In this document: piece after piece, positions 21,803-34,268 of the stretch | Layout of the letters: the number at the start of each line of letters is the position of its first letter | Position numbering within the stretch: the first letter of the stretch is position 1 | Assembly: GCA_003952965.2 (NCBI GenBank) | Contig: CM025852.1 | Span: 11,434,836-11,498,835 of the forward strand | Direction: 5' to 3' | Origin: Morella rubra | Lineage: Eukaryota; Streptophyta; Magnoliopsida; Fagales; Myricaceae | Length of the DNA stretch: 64,000 nucleotides | Notes under the pieces: generated by a model | Seen by the model: only the letters and a program-made list of their open reading frames with translations | Databases searched by the model: none | Told to the model about the DNA's origin: nothing | Made by a program: the position numbers and the translations under genes

Positions 21803-22955
21803 TCAACAAGTTGCTGAACAATTAACATGGATGAGAATGTTACTTGTGTCAAGCTTGTAGCTTTTGACATCATCTGTTTCCTCCACTTGAAACATGATAG
21901 GCATGGACTTTATCCAATTTTCGGCACATATAAGAGCCTCATTATTTTTGGAGCTAATGAACTCCAAAACCATACCATTAGTAATAATTGCCGACTTAGA
22001 AGCGATGGTAGTTATGGGGATGACTAACACGTCTTGAGCTACTCAGGCCAAAATGGATATTCATAAAATTTACCTTCTACCAAGTCAAGATAGCAAACTG
22101 AGCACTCGAGATCTCTACATCCTCTAAATATATAGTACCATTCTAATTTTGTTTTACAATCCATCATATTTTAGAACTCTTGTAATACAAACAAAGGATT
22201 GTTGATACATACTACACAACACAATTTTATCACTAATAGAATAAGCCCTCAAATACATTACAAGATTGCAAACCTTGACAATTGAATCATCTACTTCTTT
22301 CAGCCCCTTATAAACAATAAGAATCAAGATATGAGCACAACACCGCATATGAATATATACGTGTCCACCAATGGTTTCCTCACTTAATGTTATTATCTTT
22401 TTCAACCAGTCAATGGTAGTGTAAATTGTGGTAGTGAGAAAACTATCAATTTTCCACTCCAACATACATTCTTCTAATTCCTTTCTAGTTGTTGCCTCTT
22501 GTGATCTCAAACTTTACGAAACAAAATAATTCTCTTATGCAAGGCCCAATTGCTATCAATAAAATGACCAGCAACATATATATAATTCATATTTTCAACC
22601 AAAGTTCATGTGTCGGTAGTGAAATAAGCCTTAATTTCTTTGCTCGCAAAGAAATTCATTAAGTCCCCCCTCTTTCCAATAAATAGCTTCACACAATCTC
22701 TCATCATGGCATAGGGAAGGCATAAGGAAGGCATAGGAAACTTAGGCTCAATAACCTTCAACAAGTTTCAAAACCCTCGGCCCTCCACCATAAGAAATGA
22801 TAATTCATCAACAATAATCATTCGCGGAAACGCTTGTCGAATTTTCTTCTCATTATACTTGGTCAAGCACATAATTTTTTTTTAATCTCGTCTCCAACCT
22901 TCTTAGCATCAAAACTCAGGAAAAATTGATTCTTATGCACTTAATAACAATAAAA
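21803..22955 (-). pseudogene. hAT transposase, second copy, decayed
   Basis: From upstream to downstream the reverse strand shows an N-proximal block with AFPRMIIVDELSF (about 22850-22800). YFTTDT and VENMNYIYVAGHFIDSNWAL are at about 22610-22530. GGHVYIHMRCCAHILILIVY and GLKEVDDSIVKV are at 22360-22260, the conserved CAHxLNLIVxxGL block. The dimerisation region (IPITTIASKSA, then EALICAENWIKS) is at 22030-21900. About 250 residues normally found between the last two blocks are missing, and several frames are used, so it is defective. The BED finger was not found. An almost identical copy lies at 28264-29416. Confidence 0.8.
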
Positions 22956-23069
22956 TTAACAATTATTTTACAAACAAACCACCAGATCACTGAGAGAGAT
23001 ACATATAGTAACAACAGCTGAAATTTCTCTTGAGGGCATTTGGATTTCACATAGAACACAAAAAATATA

Positions 23070-23274
23070 GGCTATGTTTAGTTTAGATCTTAAAACAGTT
23101 TTTTGTGTTTGTGTTTTTTTGGAAGTAGTGTAAATTCTCTTGGGATTGGTGAAAAGTGTGTTAAAAGTTGTTGGAATTTGTAAAAAGTTATTGGGATTGG
23201 TGAAAATGAATTGGAATTGATGAAAAAGTGAGTGTGAGAAGTGTTTGAAAACGTTTTGAAACACTAACCAAACA
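23070..23274. mobile_element. Harbinger-like MITE, copy 1 (right end altered)
   Basis: Starts GGCTATGTTTAGTTTAGATC and has an imperfect inverted end with AACACTAACCAAACATT. The copy 2 version keeps a cleaner right end. Confidence 0.6.
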
Positions 23275-23691
23275 TTATTGTTCTCCTTTGAAATAGAATA
23301 GGGCAGTAAATGAGATTACAAAAATCAGAGAGGATGAGCTAAAATAAGCTAAATAACTTTCTTAGATAAGACCTTGAGTGATTCAAATTTTAGAACAACA
23401 AAAATTATGGCTCACTACTGAGTTGCTTGAACGATTTGCCAATTCGGAGTAATAGATTTCATGGTGAACCAAGACAAATGAGAAAAACGTGGAGCGGCCA
23501 GACCAACGAAGTGAGCTAGGGAGGGACAACTTAAGAGATCCAAGACAAATCGAGAGATAGAGTAAGGAAAAAATCAAGGAAACTTAGGTGGATGGGTCAA
23601 TTGCGAGACCTCAAACAGAGAGAGAGAGAGAGAGAAGAGTGACGAAGGAGAAATCGACAATCGGACTGACGTGAAGAAACATTAAGAGGAA

Positions 23692-23818
23692 TCTTAATGT
23701 TAGCTGGCAATCAGTTTAGTGGATGTCGAAGGCAATCAGTTTAGTCGACGCTTTTGTACATACTCTGCTGCTGATGTGGCAATTAGTTATATTCTTGTAA
23801 CTTGATCAGACTAGCTCA
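23692..23818 (+). repeat. Half of a Copia 5' LTR, duplicated copy
   Basis: This 127-bp piece matches the first half of the 3' LTR at 39518. It is the tandem-duplication copy of 30148-30274 and has no retrotransposon body of its own behind it. Confidence 0.9.
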
Positions 23819-25522
23819 AAGCATTATTAGCAGATTCTCTATTCTAGCTTTTTGGCTAGAATAAAGAACCAATATAGTCAAATTGTCATGCCCCGAACGC
23901 TAGCTCAGCGAGGCTAATGACAGCAGCGAGCATTCCCAACAAGGAACACTCCAGCGTACTTACTAAATTCTTGCAGTGGAATATTTCTCATTCAGAGAAT
24001 TCTTGCAACGAAAATATCATAATACCTAAATTTTTTTTTTTTTAAACTTTATATCGCTAGCGATTAACGCGCATACGAAACATTAGAACCTATTTCTAAC
24101 ACTTGCATCTCGATCAATAACTTGAAGTAATTACAACACAGTCTCAAAATACCAATCGGTTAAAAACCTTAAACTTTACTAGGCCGAATAACCCATGACC
24201 ACCACACAACGGAGGCTCATGTCGGCTCTTCCAAAAATTATATCTAATCCTTTAATGAAACAACAAAAAGGGAAGAGGACATTCTCGTCGGTCCTCTTCT
24301 AGATTTCCCCACCTGAAATGTTGTCTGGAATGGTACAATTTAAAACTGTGAGTCGAAAGACTCAGTAAGGGTTTATATGCAATAAATAATGCATGTCTTG
24401 CATAAATCATGAATGTACATTGATGCTTGCATATGCATGAGACAATGTACTTGATCTTGAAAAACATTTCTTGCTTGAAAATATTTCTTTCTTGAAAACC
24501 TTTCTTTCTTGATTTGGCTACTTATCACGCTCCATTTACCCCTGAAGTCAGGGTTGTGCGTTCCTTTCGGAACTATTCCCTTTTTCCCTTGGGAACACAT
24601 CATTTGGTTGAGCTAGCCCTTGTTGTGGCCCCAGGCCTGATGGCTAGACTCAACCCTTGGAGGTTAATACCTTCTTGCAAGCATCCTTCGGTGTGATTGC
24701 ACATACCTCGGGAACTACCCATCCTTCTCTCATTCGTCCTTCGGAGTGGGTGCCCCTTAGGAATCATCCATCCTTCTCGCATTCGTCCTTCGGAGTGGAT
24801 GTCCTATCTTATTGGTACAGTACCGACCATCTTATTTAGCCCTTTAACTTGACTTGTGATAACATACTTATCATTTTTCATTTGCACAAAGAAACTTATG
24901 CAAATGCTCATGTCATGTCATGCTTGATAATGCCATGCTTGATAATGAGAAATCATAATACTCCTCATGCTTTCATTTGCACAAAACTTTCTTTTTCATT
25001 CAAGAAAATCATGCAAATGCTTGTGTCATGTCATGCTTGATATGGTTATTCATAAATACTTTTCATGCTGTGTATCATTCCAGTTTTCGGAAAACGTAAG
25101 TTTTACTTACAAATTCCACTTACCTCCGTCCACTTGAGCGAATGGCAGCACCTTGCCTACAATTGATTCATACTAAAGTTATTCATAGGCTTACTAAATG
25201 TATAGAGTAGTCACTCAATTATTCACAACTCATCATACAAAATCACCACCCATATTGTTTGACTTATCAATGGTGACCCTATAATGCAAATGTTATTCTA
25301 AGGATGCCGAAGCCATAAGAATTAGATTCTAAACTGATCCTTACACAAATTTTCATAACATATCAAAATTCTAAGTAATTTGAAGCTCATTTGCTACTCA
25401 AAACCTTCACCCGAAAATACAAGCTGCTGAGGACGTCCAAGCGGGCAGCCCCGACGTCTCCAACTTAAAAATTCATAACTTCAAAATCATGGCTCCAAAT
25501 TACATGAAATTTATTCTGAAAT
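23819..25522. repeat. Truncated copy of a MITE end plus the solo LTR inside it
   Basis: 23819-23883 is the left end of the MITE; 23884-25522 is the first 1.6 kb of the solo LTR (starting TGTCATGCCCCGAACGC after the flank CAAAT). Both are cut off by the duplication junction. Confidence 0.85.
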
Positions 25523-28263
25523 CAAAGCCAGCAAACAAATTTATATCCAATTACCATCAAGCAAAAGATTCTTAATCTTGTCTCCATTCTGCTCCTTCCT
25601 AGCAAAAACTTCAATCTAATGTTTTTACCTAAATTACGAAGAGTACACTAATACAAATGACCTTTCAATCACCCAACTTAGAAATCAAAGACAAGTTCTA
25701 GACAATCATATTAACCAGAATTTTCAATATAGGTTCAAATGCTCCTCCATTAACAATATCATTCAAAATTTTCAATTTCTATTATAATCTCCAGGAAATT
25801 TCTTTGGCATGACACTATAATCACAATAAAAATGACACTCACAACTTACATCCTTCAAGTCCAAACACAACAGCCAAGGCAAGCATAAAATTATTGCAAG
25901 CAATTTCATACACATATGATATTCCTCGGCAGAGAAAACCATCACTTATGGAGGTGCTTGTACATGATAGCCTAAAATCACTTAGAAATCCTTAGCCATG
26001 TTGCAAGAACCATTGGGCCATCCATGTTAACCTCCAAATTGGCAGGAGGAAGACACGAAAAAGATTCCGTATCTCAAAGAGAGCTAATTCGAATGGGAGT
26101 GGGAGCCATTTAGGGCTGCAATGTGTTATGAAATTAGGGGAGAGGGAATTTGCTTTTTTTTTAAAAAAAAAACCGTTGACTAGGCAAATGACTTTGCAAC
26201 CGTGGGCTCAGAGCAAGTTATTGGTGCTGATGTATTCATTTTTGCCACGTCACCACTTTCTGTTAAATTTTAAAATGGGAAGTGGATGGAGGGGCATTTT
26301 GTGGAAGAAAAATTTACCTTTGAGGTATTAAAATAACTTTGTTTACCATAGATATCTGCAACTTGAGTATACCACAGGGGCATAGGTGCATCAAAGCCAA
26401 ATTAGAATACATACTTCAGCTTCGTATTTCTCTACATTTTCCACTAACTTATAATCCACAATAGAGTTTTCAATTTTAAGGAGCCAATGAACTCCGATAA
26501 AGGTCTAGAACCAAAAGACTTAGAAGAGACTCCATAACATCCTTAGCCATGGGAGCAAGAATAAGATACTTAGATGCAATGGACTTCCACCACTGTAAAA
26601 TATTGAATTCCTCAGTTCTTGCCTCATCTGTCAAATACTGATCCACCTATGATTTGTTATCACCTGTAGATGTAGACTCTGCAAGCCTTTCAAGGATATG
26701 AGCCAACGTTATGTGTAGGATGAGAAACCTAAGAGAGGAAAGGCTGAGAGAGAGAGAGAGAGAGAGAGAAAACTGTTCACTATCTGCATGAGAGAGTGAG
26801 GAAAGGCACGAGAGAGAGAGAGAGAGAGACCACATTGGGAAGGGGGTAGGGGAGGAACTGTCGACAGCGAGGTTGAGGGGGCGAAGGTGAAACTGTGAAG
26901 GTGAGGGGAAGGGGGGGCTAGGGCTTGAGCGGGAAAGCGGGGTCGGGGAAAAAATCAAAGGGGGGTATGAAACAACGTCGTCTCACACTCCATACTAATT
27001 TCTTAGTTAAATGTGGCCCTAGGTTTGATGCAGTTCGGAGCCTTGGAGCTCTAGAACCAAGGGCCGAACCGAGGCCCTTGGTTCTGGGAAGTTCTGGGCC
27101 GACCCTAAACTGAGCTATCCCATAACCGGCCAGGCTCGGTCAGTTTCGACCCAAAATTGTTCACCCTTAATGCTTGTGAAGCCTAAATCTGTGGTGCCCA
27201 TTTGTGGGGTGTTGCTTATGCCAGCCACCCCTCCGTGCTTGCAATAGCGAACCCAAATTTGGGCTTTCCATGGTGCCACCCCTGCTTGCACACCCTTTCG
27301 TGCCAGCAACAAGAGCCCAAATCTGGGCTCCCCATTTGTGAGGTTGTGTGAGCCACCCCTGCTCATGCGGAAGGGTGGCTAGCAGCCATCCCAGCAATGG
27401 GGAGCCAAGATCAAGGCTCCCTAGTGAAGGGTTGGCTCGTGGCCACCCCAATCCCTTCTCCACGAACAGTGGAGTTTTTTTTTGTTATTTTTTAAAATTT
27501 AAATTATTTTTATGATTTTTAAAATAATTCAGTGATTCTTTTCTTTTGTAATTTTTTATTTATCTATGTGGCACACAAAAACTCATTTAGAGTATTTTAA
27601 TTAATTTAGCTACACGTGTCCTATTTTTATTGGGTATGACAGGACTTTTGGTTAATTAAGTGGATAGAAATTGTTAAGAGGATCAATTTGACTAAAGGAA
27701 AAAACTTAGGAACCTTGTGATCAATTTCAAAACCAAGTGAAATTTTTTAAAAAGTTTAAAACCTCAAGACTAAAAAGTATTTAACCCATAAAAATATGAA
27801 AAATAATTTACAAAACCAAAACAATATGCAATAACCCGCGATTTGTTTACAAAATCAAAATCCAACAATTCAACTTTATAATCTTACACAACAAAAACTA
27901 AAATACCAACAAACAAAATAACATGAAAATACGCCAACATTATAATCTTACACATCCAAAACTAAAATAACAACAAACAAAATAACATGAAAATACTCAA
28001 ACATAATTATTTTACAAAACCAATCATAATCAAAATTTCAGCGACAAATGATAATGAAAATAACATGAAAATAATCAAAACTTAAAAGGTTGCAAAACCA
28101 AAATGACAACTAAAATAACAACAATTCATCAAATCATCACTCCATTGCCATGCTTCACATTTATGATTATTTTTCAAGAAGTATGCTTCGGTCTGCCTCA
28201 AACTCTACAAAACAATAATGAGAATAAATTTGTTATGTCACATATTCATAATTCATTGAAACT

Positions 28264-29416
28264 TCAACAAGTTGCTGAACAATTAACATGGATGAGAATG
28301 TTACTTGTGTCAAGCTTGTAGCTTTTGACATCATCTGTTTCCTCCACTTGAAACATGATAGGCATGGACTTTATCCAATTTTCGGCACATATAAGAGCCT
28401 CATTATTTTTGGAGCTAATGAACTCCAAAACCATACCATTAGTAATAATTGCCGACTTAGAAGCGATGGTAGTTATGGGGATGACTAACACGTCTTGAGC
28501 TACTCAGGCCAAAATGGATATTCATAAAATTTACCTTCTACCAAGTCAAGATAGCAAACTGAGCACTCGAGATCTCTACATCCTCTAAATATATAGTACC
28601 ATTCTAATTTTGTTTTACAATCCATCATATTTTAGAACTCTTGTAATACAAACAAAGGATTGTTGATACATACTACACAACACAATTTTATCACTAATAG
28701 AATAAGCCCTCAAATACATTACAAGATTGCAAACCTTGACAATTGAATCATCTACTTCTTTCAGCCCCTTATAAACAATAAGAATCAAGATATGAGCACA
28801 ACACCGCATATGAATATATACGTGTCCACCAATGGTTTCCTCACTTAATGTTATTATCTTTTTCAACCAGTCAATGGTAGTGTAAATTGTGGTAGTGAGA
28901 AAACTATCAATTTTCCACTCCAACATACATTCTTCTAATTCCTTTCTAGTTGTTGCCTCTTGTGATCTCAAACTTTACGAAACAAAATAATTCTCTTATG
29001 CAAGGCCCAATTGCTATCAATAAAATGACCAGCAACATATATATAATTCATATTTTCAACCAAAGTTCATGTGTCGGTAGTGAAATAAGCCTTAATTTCT
29101 TTGCTCGCAAAGAAATTCATTAAGTCCCCCCTCTTTCCAATAAATAGCTTCACACAATCTCTCATCATGGCATAGGGAAGGCATAAGGAAGGCATAGGAA
29201 ACTTAGGCTCAATAACCTTCAACAAGTTTCAAAACCCTCGGCCCTCCACCATAAGAAATGATAATTCATCAACAATAATCATTCGCGGAAACGCTTGTCG
29301 AATTTTCTTCTCATTATACTTGGTCAAGCACATAATTTTTTTTTAATCTCGTCTCCAACCTTCTTAGCATCAAAACTCAGGAAAAATTGATTCTTATGCA
29401 CTTAATAACAATAAAA
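28264..29416 (-). pseudogene. hAT transposase, duplicate of 21803-22955
   Basis: The same decayed hAT reading, including CAHILILIVYKGLKEVDDS at about 28800-28750, sits in copy 2 of the tandem duplication. It shares the same internal deletion, so the decay predates the duplication. Confidence 0.8.
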
Positions 29417-29530
29417 TTAACAATTATTTTACAAACAAACCACCAGATCACTGAGAGAGATACATATAGTAACAACAGCTGAAATTTCTCTTGAGGGCAT
29501 TTGGATTTCACATAGAACACAAAAAATATA

Positions 29531-29738
29531 GGCTATGTTTAGTTTAGATCTTAAAACAGTTTTTTGTGTTTGTGTTTTTTGGAAGTAGTGTAAATTCTCT
29601 TGGGATTGGTGAAAAGTGTGTTAAAAGTTGTTGGAATTTGTAAAAAGTTATTGGGATTGGTGAAAATGAATTGGAATTGATGAAAAAGTGAGTGTGAGAA
29701 GTGTTTGAAAACGTTTTGAAACACTAACCAACATAGCC
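29531..29738. mobile_element. Harbinger-like MITE, 208 bp, copy 2
   Basis: Starts GGCTATGTTT and ends AACATAGCC, flanked by ATA on both sides. A 3-bp TSD is typical of PIF/Harbinger MITEs. It contains repeated TTGGGATTGGTGAAAA strings and no coding region. Confidence 0.65.
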
Positions 29739-30147
29739 ATAATGTTCTCCATTGAAATAGAATAGGGCAGTAAATGAGATTACAAAAATCAGAGAGGATG
29801 AGCTAAAATAAGCTAAATAACTTTCTTAGATAAGACCTTGAGTGATTCAAATTTTAGAACAACAAAAATTATGGCTCACTACTGAGTTGCTTGAACGATT
29901 TGCCAATTCGGAGTAATAGATTTCATGGTGAACCAAGACAAATGCGAAAAACGTGGAGCGCCCAGACCAACGAAGTGAGCTAGGGAGGGACAACTTAAGA
30001 GATCTCGAGAGATAGAGTAAGGAAAAAATCAAGGAAACTTAGGTGGATGGGTCAATTGCGAGACCTCAAACAGAGAGAGAGAGAGAGAGAGAGAGTGACG
30101 AAGGAGAAATCGACAATCGGACTGACGTGAAGAAACATTAAGAGGAA

Positions 30148-30274
30148 TCTTAATGTTAGCTGGCAATCAGTTTAGTGGATGTCGAAGGCAATCAGTTTAG
30201 TCGACGCTTTTGTACATACTCTGCTGCTGATGTGGCAATTAGTTATATTCTTGTAACTTGATCAGACTAGCTCA
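30148..30274 (+). repeat. Copia 5' LTR, first half
   Basis: Pairs with 39518-39644. The second half resumes at 34119 after the MITE insertion. Confidence 0.9.
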
Positions 30275-30339
30275 AAGCATTATTAGCAGATTCTCTATTC
30301 TAGCTTTTTGGCTAGAATAAAGAACCAATATAGTCAAAT

Positions 30340-33300
30340 TGTCATGCCCCGAACGCTAGCTCCGAGGCTAATGACAGCAGCGAGCATTCCCAACAAGGAA
30401 CACTCCAGCGTACTTACTGCGATTAACGCGCATACGAAACATTAGAACCTATTTCTAACACTTGCATCTCGATCAATCTTGAAGTAATTACAACACAGTC
30501 TCAAAATACCAATCGGTTAAAAACCTTAAACTTTACTAGGCCGAATAACCCATGACCACCACACACGGAGGCTCATGTCGGCTCTTCCAAAAATTATATC
30601 TAATCCTTTTAATGAAACAACAAAAAGGGAAGAGGACATTCTCGTCGGTCCCTCTTCTAGATTTTCCCACCTGAAATGTTGTCTGGAATGGTACAATTTA
30701 AAACTGTGAGTCGAAAGACTCAGTAAGGGTTTATATGCAATAAATAATGCATGTCTTGCATAAATCATGAATGTACATTGATGCTTGCATATGCATGAGA
30801 CAATGTACTTGATCTTGAAAAAACATTTCTTGCTTGAAAATATTTCTTTCTTGAAAACCTTTCTTTCTTGATTTGGCTACTTATCACGCTCCATTTACCC
30901 CTGAAGTCAGGGTTGTGCGTTCCTTTCGGAACTATTCCCTTTTTCCCTTGGGAACACATCATTTGGTTGAGCTAGCCCTTGTTGTGGCCCCAGGCCTGAT
31001 GGCTAGACTCAACCCTTGGAGGTTCACACCTTCTTGCAAGCATCCTTCGGTGTGATTGCACATACCTCGGGAACTACCCATCCTTCTCTCATTCGTCCTT
31101 CGGAGTGGGTGCCCCTTAGGAATCATCCATCCTTCTCGCATTCGTCCTTCGGAGTGGATGTCCTATCTTATTGGTACGGTACCGACCATCTTATTTAGCC
31201 CTTTAACTTGACTTGTGATAACATACTTATCATTTTTCATTTGCACAAAGAAACTTATGCAAATGCTCATGTCATGTCATGCTTGATAATGCCATGCTTG
31301 ATAATGAGAAATCATAATACTCCTCATGCTTTCATTTGCACAAAACTTTCTTTTTCATTCAAGAAAATCATGCAAATGCTTGTGTCATGCCATGCTTGAT
31401 ATGGTTATTCATAAATACTTTTCATGCTGTGTATCATTCCAGTTTTCGGAAAAACGTAAGTTTCTACTTACAAATTCCACTTACCTCCGTCCACTTGAGC
31501 GAATGGCAGCACCTTGCCTACAATTGATTCATACTAAAGTTATTCATAGGCTTACTAAATGTATAGAGTAGTCACTCAATTATTCACAACTCATCATACA
31601 AAATCACCACCCATATTGTTTGACTTATCAATGGTGACCCTATAATGCAAATGTTATTCTAAGGATGCCGAAGCCATAAGAATTGGATTCTAAACTGATC
31701 CTTACACAAATTTTCATAACATATCAAAATTCTAAGTAATTTGAAGCTCATTTGCTACTCAAAACCTTCACCCGAAAATACAAGCTGCTGAGGACGTCCA
31801 AGCGGGCAGCCCCGACGTCTCCAACTTAAAAATTCATAACTTCAAAATCATGGCTCCAAATTACATGAAATTTATTCTGAAATATTCAGCTTTCATAGGT
31901 CAAGATTGGGGGTAAAATTCACAACAGCAGGATTTACTATACATTTTCACAAACACTTCTTATTAGGCGAAAATCCTACAACAACGCTGTTGCTGATTCC
32001 AGCTCGGCCCTCCATTTTCAAAATACTACAACTCATTCATTTTACCTCTAAATCACACGAAATTTATCTTAAAATGTTCCTCTTCCTTAAACTTAAAATT
32101 CAAGACCAACCTCGTAAAATTTGGACTTAAAATGATCCCTCAAAAGGTATTCGAAATGAGCTAACATTCCGGACGTGCAAGGCTGCTGGCAGCTTGACGT
32201 CCGGGCCTTGAACAACGTATATCTCACTCGATAGTTATCGGAATCATCCAAGGTATGGCTTAAAATCTTCCTATTTCCTAGGCCTACGATCTAGGATCCT
32301 CTTAAGATCAAGGGATAAGCACAAGTGCATCAGAACACACTCCCAATTCGAGCCTTGAAATCTGCAGAGATTAAATTTCAGCAACAACAATGATCTTCTC
32401 AACCTTCCAAACCTCCAACAACCAAAACCCTAATCTCTTCATGTCACAACCAACATCCAAGGCTAATTTAACATCTCATAACAGCAACCATTCTCTCACA
32501 TTCTTCCCACTTTTACAACTCCAATTCAAAGTTTACAACAAAATCATGATTCCATCTTCATCAAGCTAAAACTATTGCATTTACCCATATCTTTTGGGCT
32601 TTTTATCAAACACCTAGGGTGCATTATTGATCCTCTTGCATATTTTTTCAGATCTGAACATATATCTAACACTTAGGGCTTGGTGGTTCTCAACAAGACT
32701 AACATGCATAAACCTAATACATCAAACCAATAAATTCGGCCATACATGCTCAAATAGATTTCTCTTAGGCTTTTATCAAACACTTAGAGCACATAAACGA
32801 TTTCTCTTGAACCCTTATTTCAGATCTAGCCATATTTCCCCATGTTTCATGTAAAATCTATACTACCCTTAAATACTTGCAAGATCTACACTATCTTCAA
32901 AGAAAGTATGTATAGATCTACACTAAACACCATGAACACAAGGAGAAAACAACCTAGACAACTACCATCAAAACAACAACCAACCATCAAAAGAAAACAA
33001 GAAGAAAATGGGAGAGATGGGGTAGTGTTATTTCGGCCAGCAGAGATTTTTTTTTTTTTTTTTTTTCATAGCAAGGGCCGGATTTTTACCTTTGTTTTTC
33101 TCCTCTTTCTCCTTCTCCTTCTTCCTCTCCTTTTCTTCTTCTTCTTCTTCTTCTTCCTTCTCCTTTCTTCTTCTTAGTTGGGTGTTTTAGGGCAAGTGAA
33201 AGGTGCGGTTTTTGGGCAAGGAAAAATGAGAAATGCGGCAAGAGAGGGGGGGGGTGTTAGACGTGAATTGCTTTGGGGGGGGGGAGAGGGGGGGGGGGGG

Positions 33301-33763
33301 GGGGGAAAAGACAAGGCTGCCCCCCCTTTTTCCCCTCCTTCACGTGATTTCCCTTTTCACTTTTCTCTCTTTTTTTTTTTTTTATTTTCTTTTATTTCCA
33401 GCTACCATATAAATTACCCCAATCACGCCTTCCCATTTTAAATTCTAAGTCTCACACATTTTCAAGGTTAAAGCCCTAATTAAATTCTTCCAAATATAAC
33501 TTAGGGACATATTCCATTAATTAAAATAATTAGCCTAATTAATCTCAATTACTCAAATTTTAACAATTGCAAATAATATAACATTTAAATCCTAGCTTAA
33601 AACTCATAAAAACGCTAGGGAAAATTCCACCTAGACATAACTTTAGATTAATCTCCCCATACATGCCTCTCTCAAAAATTAGAGTAATAATAATAATTAG
33701 AGCAATTCACACTTAGGGAGTCATAATTCTTTACAATGATAGAAATAAGGTCGGGGTCTCACA
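30340..33763. mobile_element. Large solo LTR, 3.4 kb, TSD CAAAT
   Basis: It begins TGTCATGCCCCGA and ends TCGGGGTCTCACA, giving TG...CA ends with inverted CCCCGA/TCGGGG. CAAAT flanks both sides (30335-30339 and 33764-33768). No gag, pol, primer site or second LTR is seen inside, so it reads as a solo LTR left by LTR-LTR recombination; a LARD-like element is the alternative. The size would suit a Tat/Ogre-type Gypsy LTR, but the family is not proven. It contains reiterated CTTTCTTGAAAA and CATTCGTCCTTCGGAGTGG strings, a C/T-rich tract (33100-33175) and G-runs (33247-33306). Confidence 0.75.
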
Positions 33764-33829
33764 CAAATAGTTAAAAATGTGTGTTTTGCAGCTTATTTAT
33801 TTTAACAAAAGTTAACAAAAAAATTTAAC

Positions 33830-33873
33830 AAGTGAACAGTGGTTATCTATTTTTAGATAACCACTGTTCACTT
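33830..33873. repeat. Perfect 20-bp-arm hairpin in the MITE
   Basis: AAGTGAACAGTGGTTATCTA, a TTTT loop, then the exact reverse complement. Confidence 0.95.
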
Positions 33874-34118
33874 CTTCATATTCAAATAATAATATAATTT
33901 CTCTTTCATTTTTCTCTCTCCCATTCAAAAAAATAAATGTTAAATAAAGAATAGAGAAATATTTAAAAAATAATATTTTAATAAAATAGTAAAAGTAGAT
34001 GATTAAAATAAAGAAGCTGCTGGAGATGCTTTTAAAAAGTTAGTAGTTAAAATAGAGAAGTGAACTTTTTGGTTAAAGTAGAGATCCAAATACGAAGAAG
34101 CTGCTAATACTGCTCTTA

Positions 34119-34243
34119 GTTAGGTTGTTAGTTTGTTTTCTTTCTCTACTGTGTCTATATAACAGAGTCTTTGTATCAAACTTCATTACAATGAATTATT
34201 CTTTCCAAATTCATTTCTCTCTCGACAAACACTCGGTTTAACA
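34119..34243 (+). repeat. Copia 5' LTR, second half
   Basis: Starts GTTAGGTTGTTAGTTTG and ends CTCGGTTTAACA. It contains CTATATAACAGAG, a likely TATA element, at about 34154-34166. Confidence 0.9.
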
Positions 34244-34255
34244 TGGTATCAGAGA
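34244..34255 (+). promoter_or_regulatory. Primer-binding site, initiator tRNA-Met type
   Basis: TGGTATCAGAG immediately follows the 5' LTR, the usual Copia primer site. Confidence 0.9.
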
Positions 34256-34268
34256 TTCTTTTTGATAC

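Larger units (their letters stand above)
18651..25522. repeat. Tandem segmental duplication, copy 1 (6.87 kb)
   Basis: It begins AGCAAACAAATTTATATCC and ends TTTATTCTGAAAT. It contains the MULE right end, hAT pieces, a MITE, half of a Copia 5' LTR and the first 1.6 kb of a solo LTR. Copy 2 follows after 7 unmatched bases (25523-25529). Because the original flank of the solo LTR continues only after copy 2, copy 1 is the extra copy in terms of layout. Confidence 0.9.
25530..31883. repeat. Tandem segmental duplication, copy 2 (6.35 kb)
   Basis: Matches 18651-25522 end to end. From about 26650 onward the two copies are nearly identical. From about 25580 to 26640 copy 2 lacks roughly 0.5 kb spread over dozens of small gaps, with very few substitutions in the retained bases. 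The right boundary lies inside the solo LTR at 30340-33763. Confidence 0.9.
30275..34115. mobile_element. MITE (~410 bp without its insertion) in the Copia 5' LTR
   Basis: The left end is GCATTATTAGCAGATTCTCT after AA; the right end, reverse-complemented, is GAGCAGTATTAGCAGCTTC. The 3-bp flanks are TCA and TTA. This terminus family (GAGCATxxxxAGCAG) with 3-bp TSDs is common among plant MITEs, perhaps PIF/Harbinger. It is split at 30339/33764 by the solo LTR. Confidence 0.75.

Noticed and set aside
32842-33441. Forward frames rich in Phe, Leu and Gly near 33000-33440
   Set aside because: They come from T-, C/T- and G-runs inside the solo LTR and show no protein motif.
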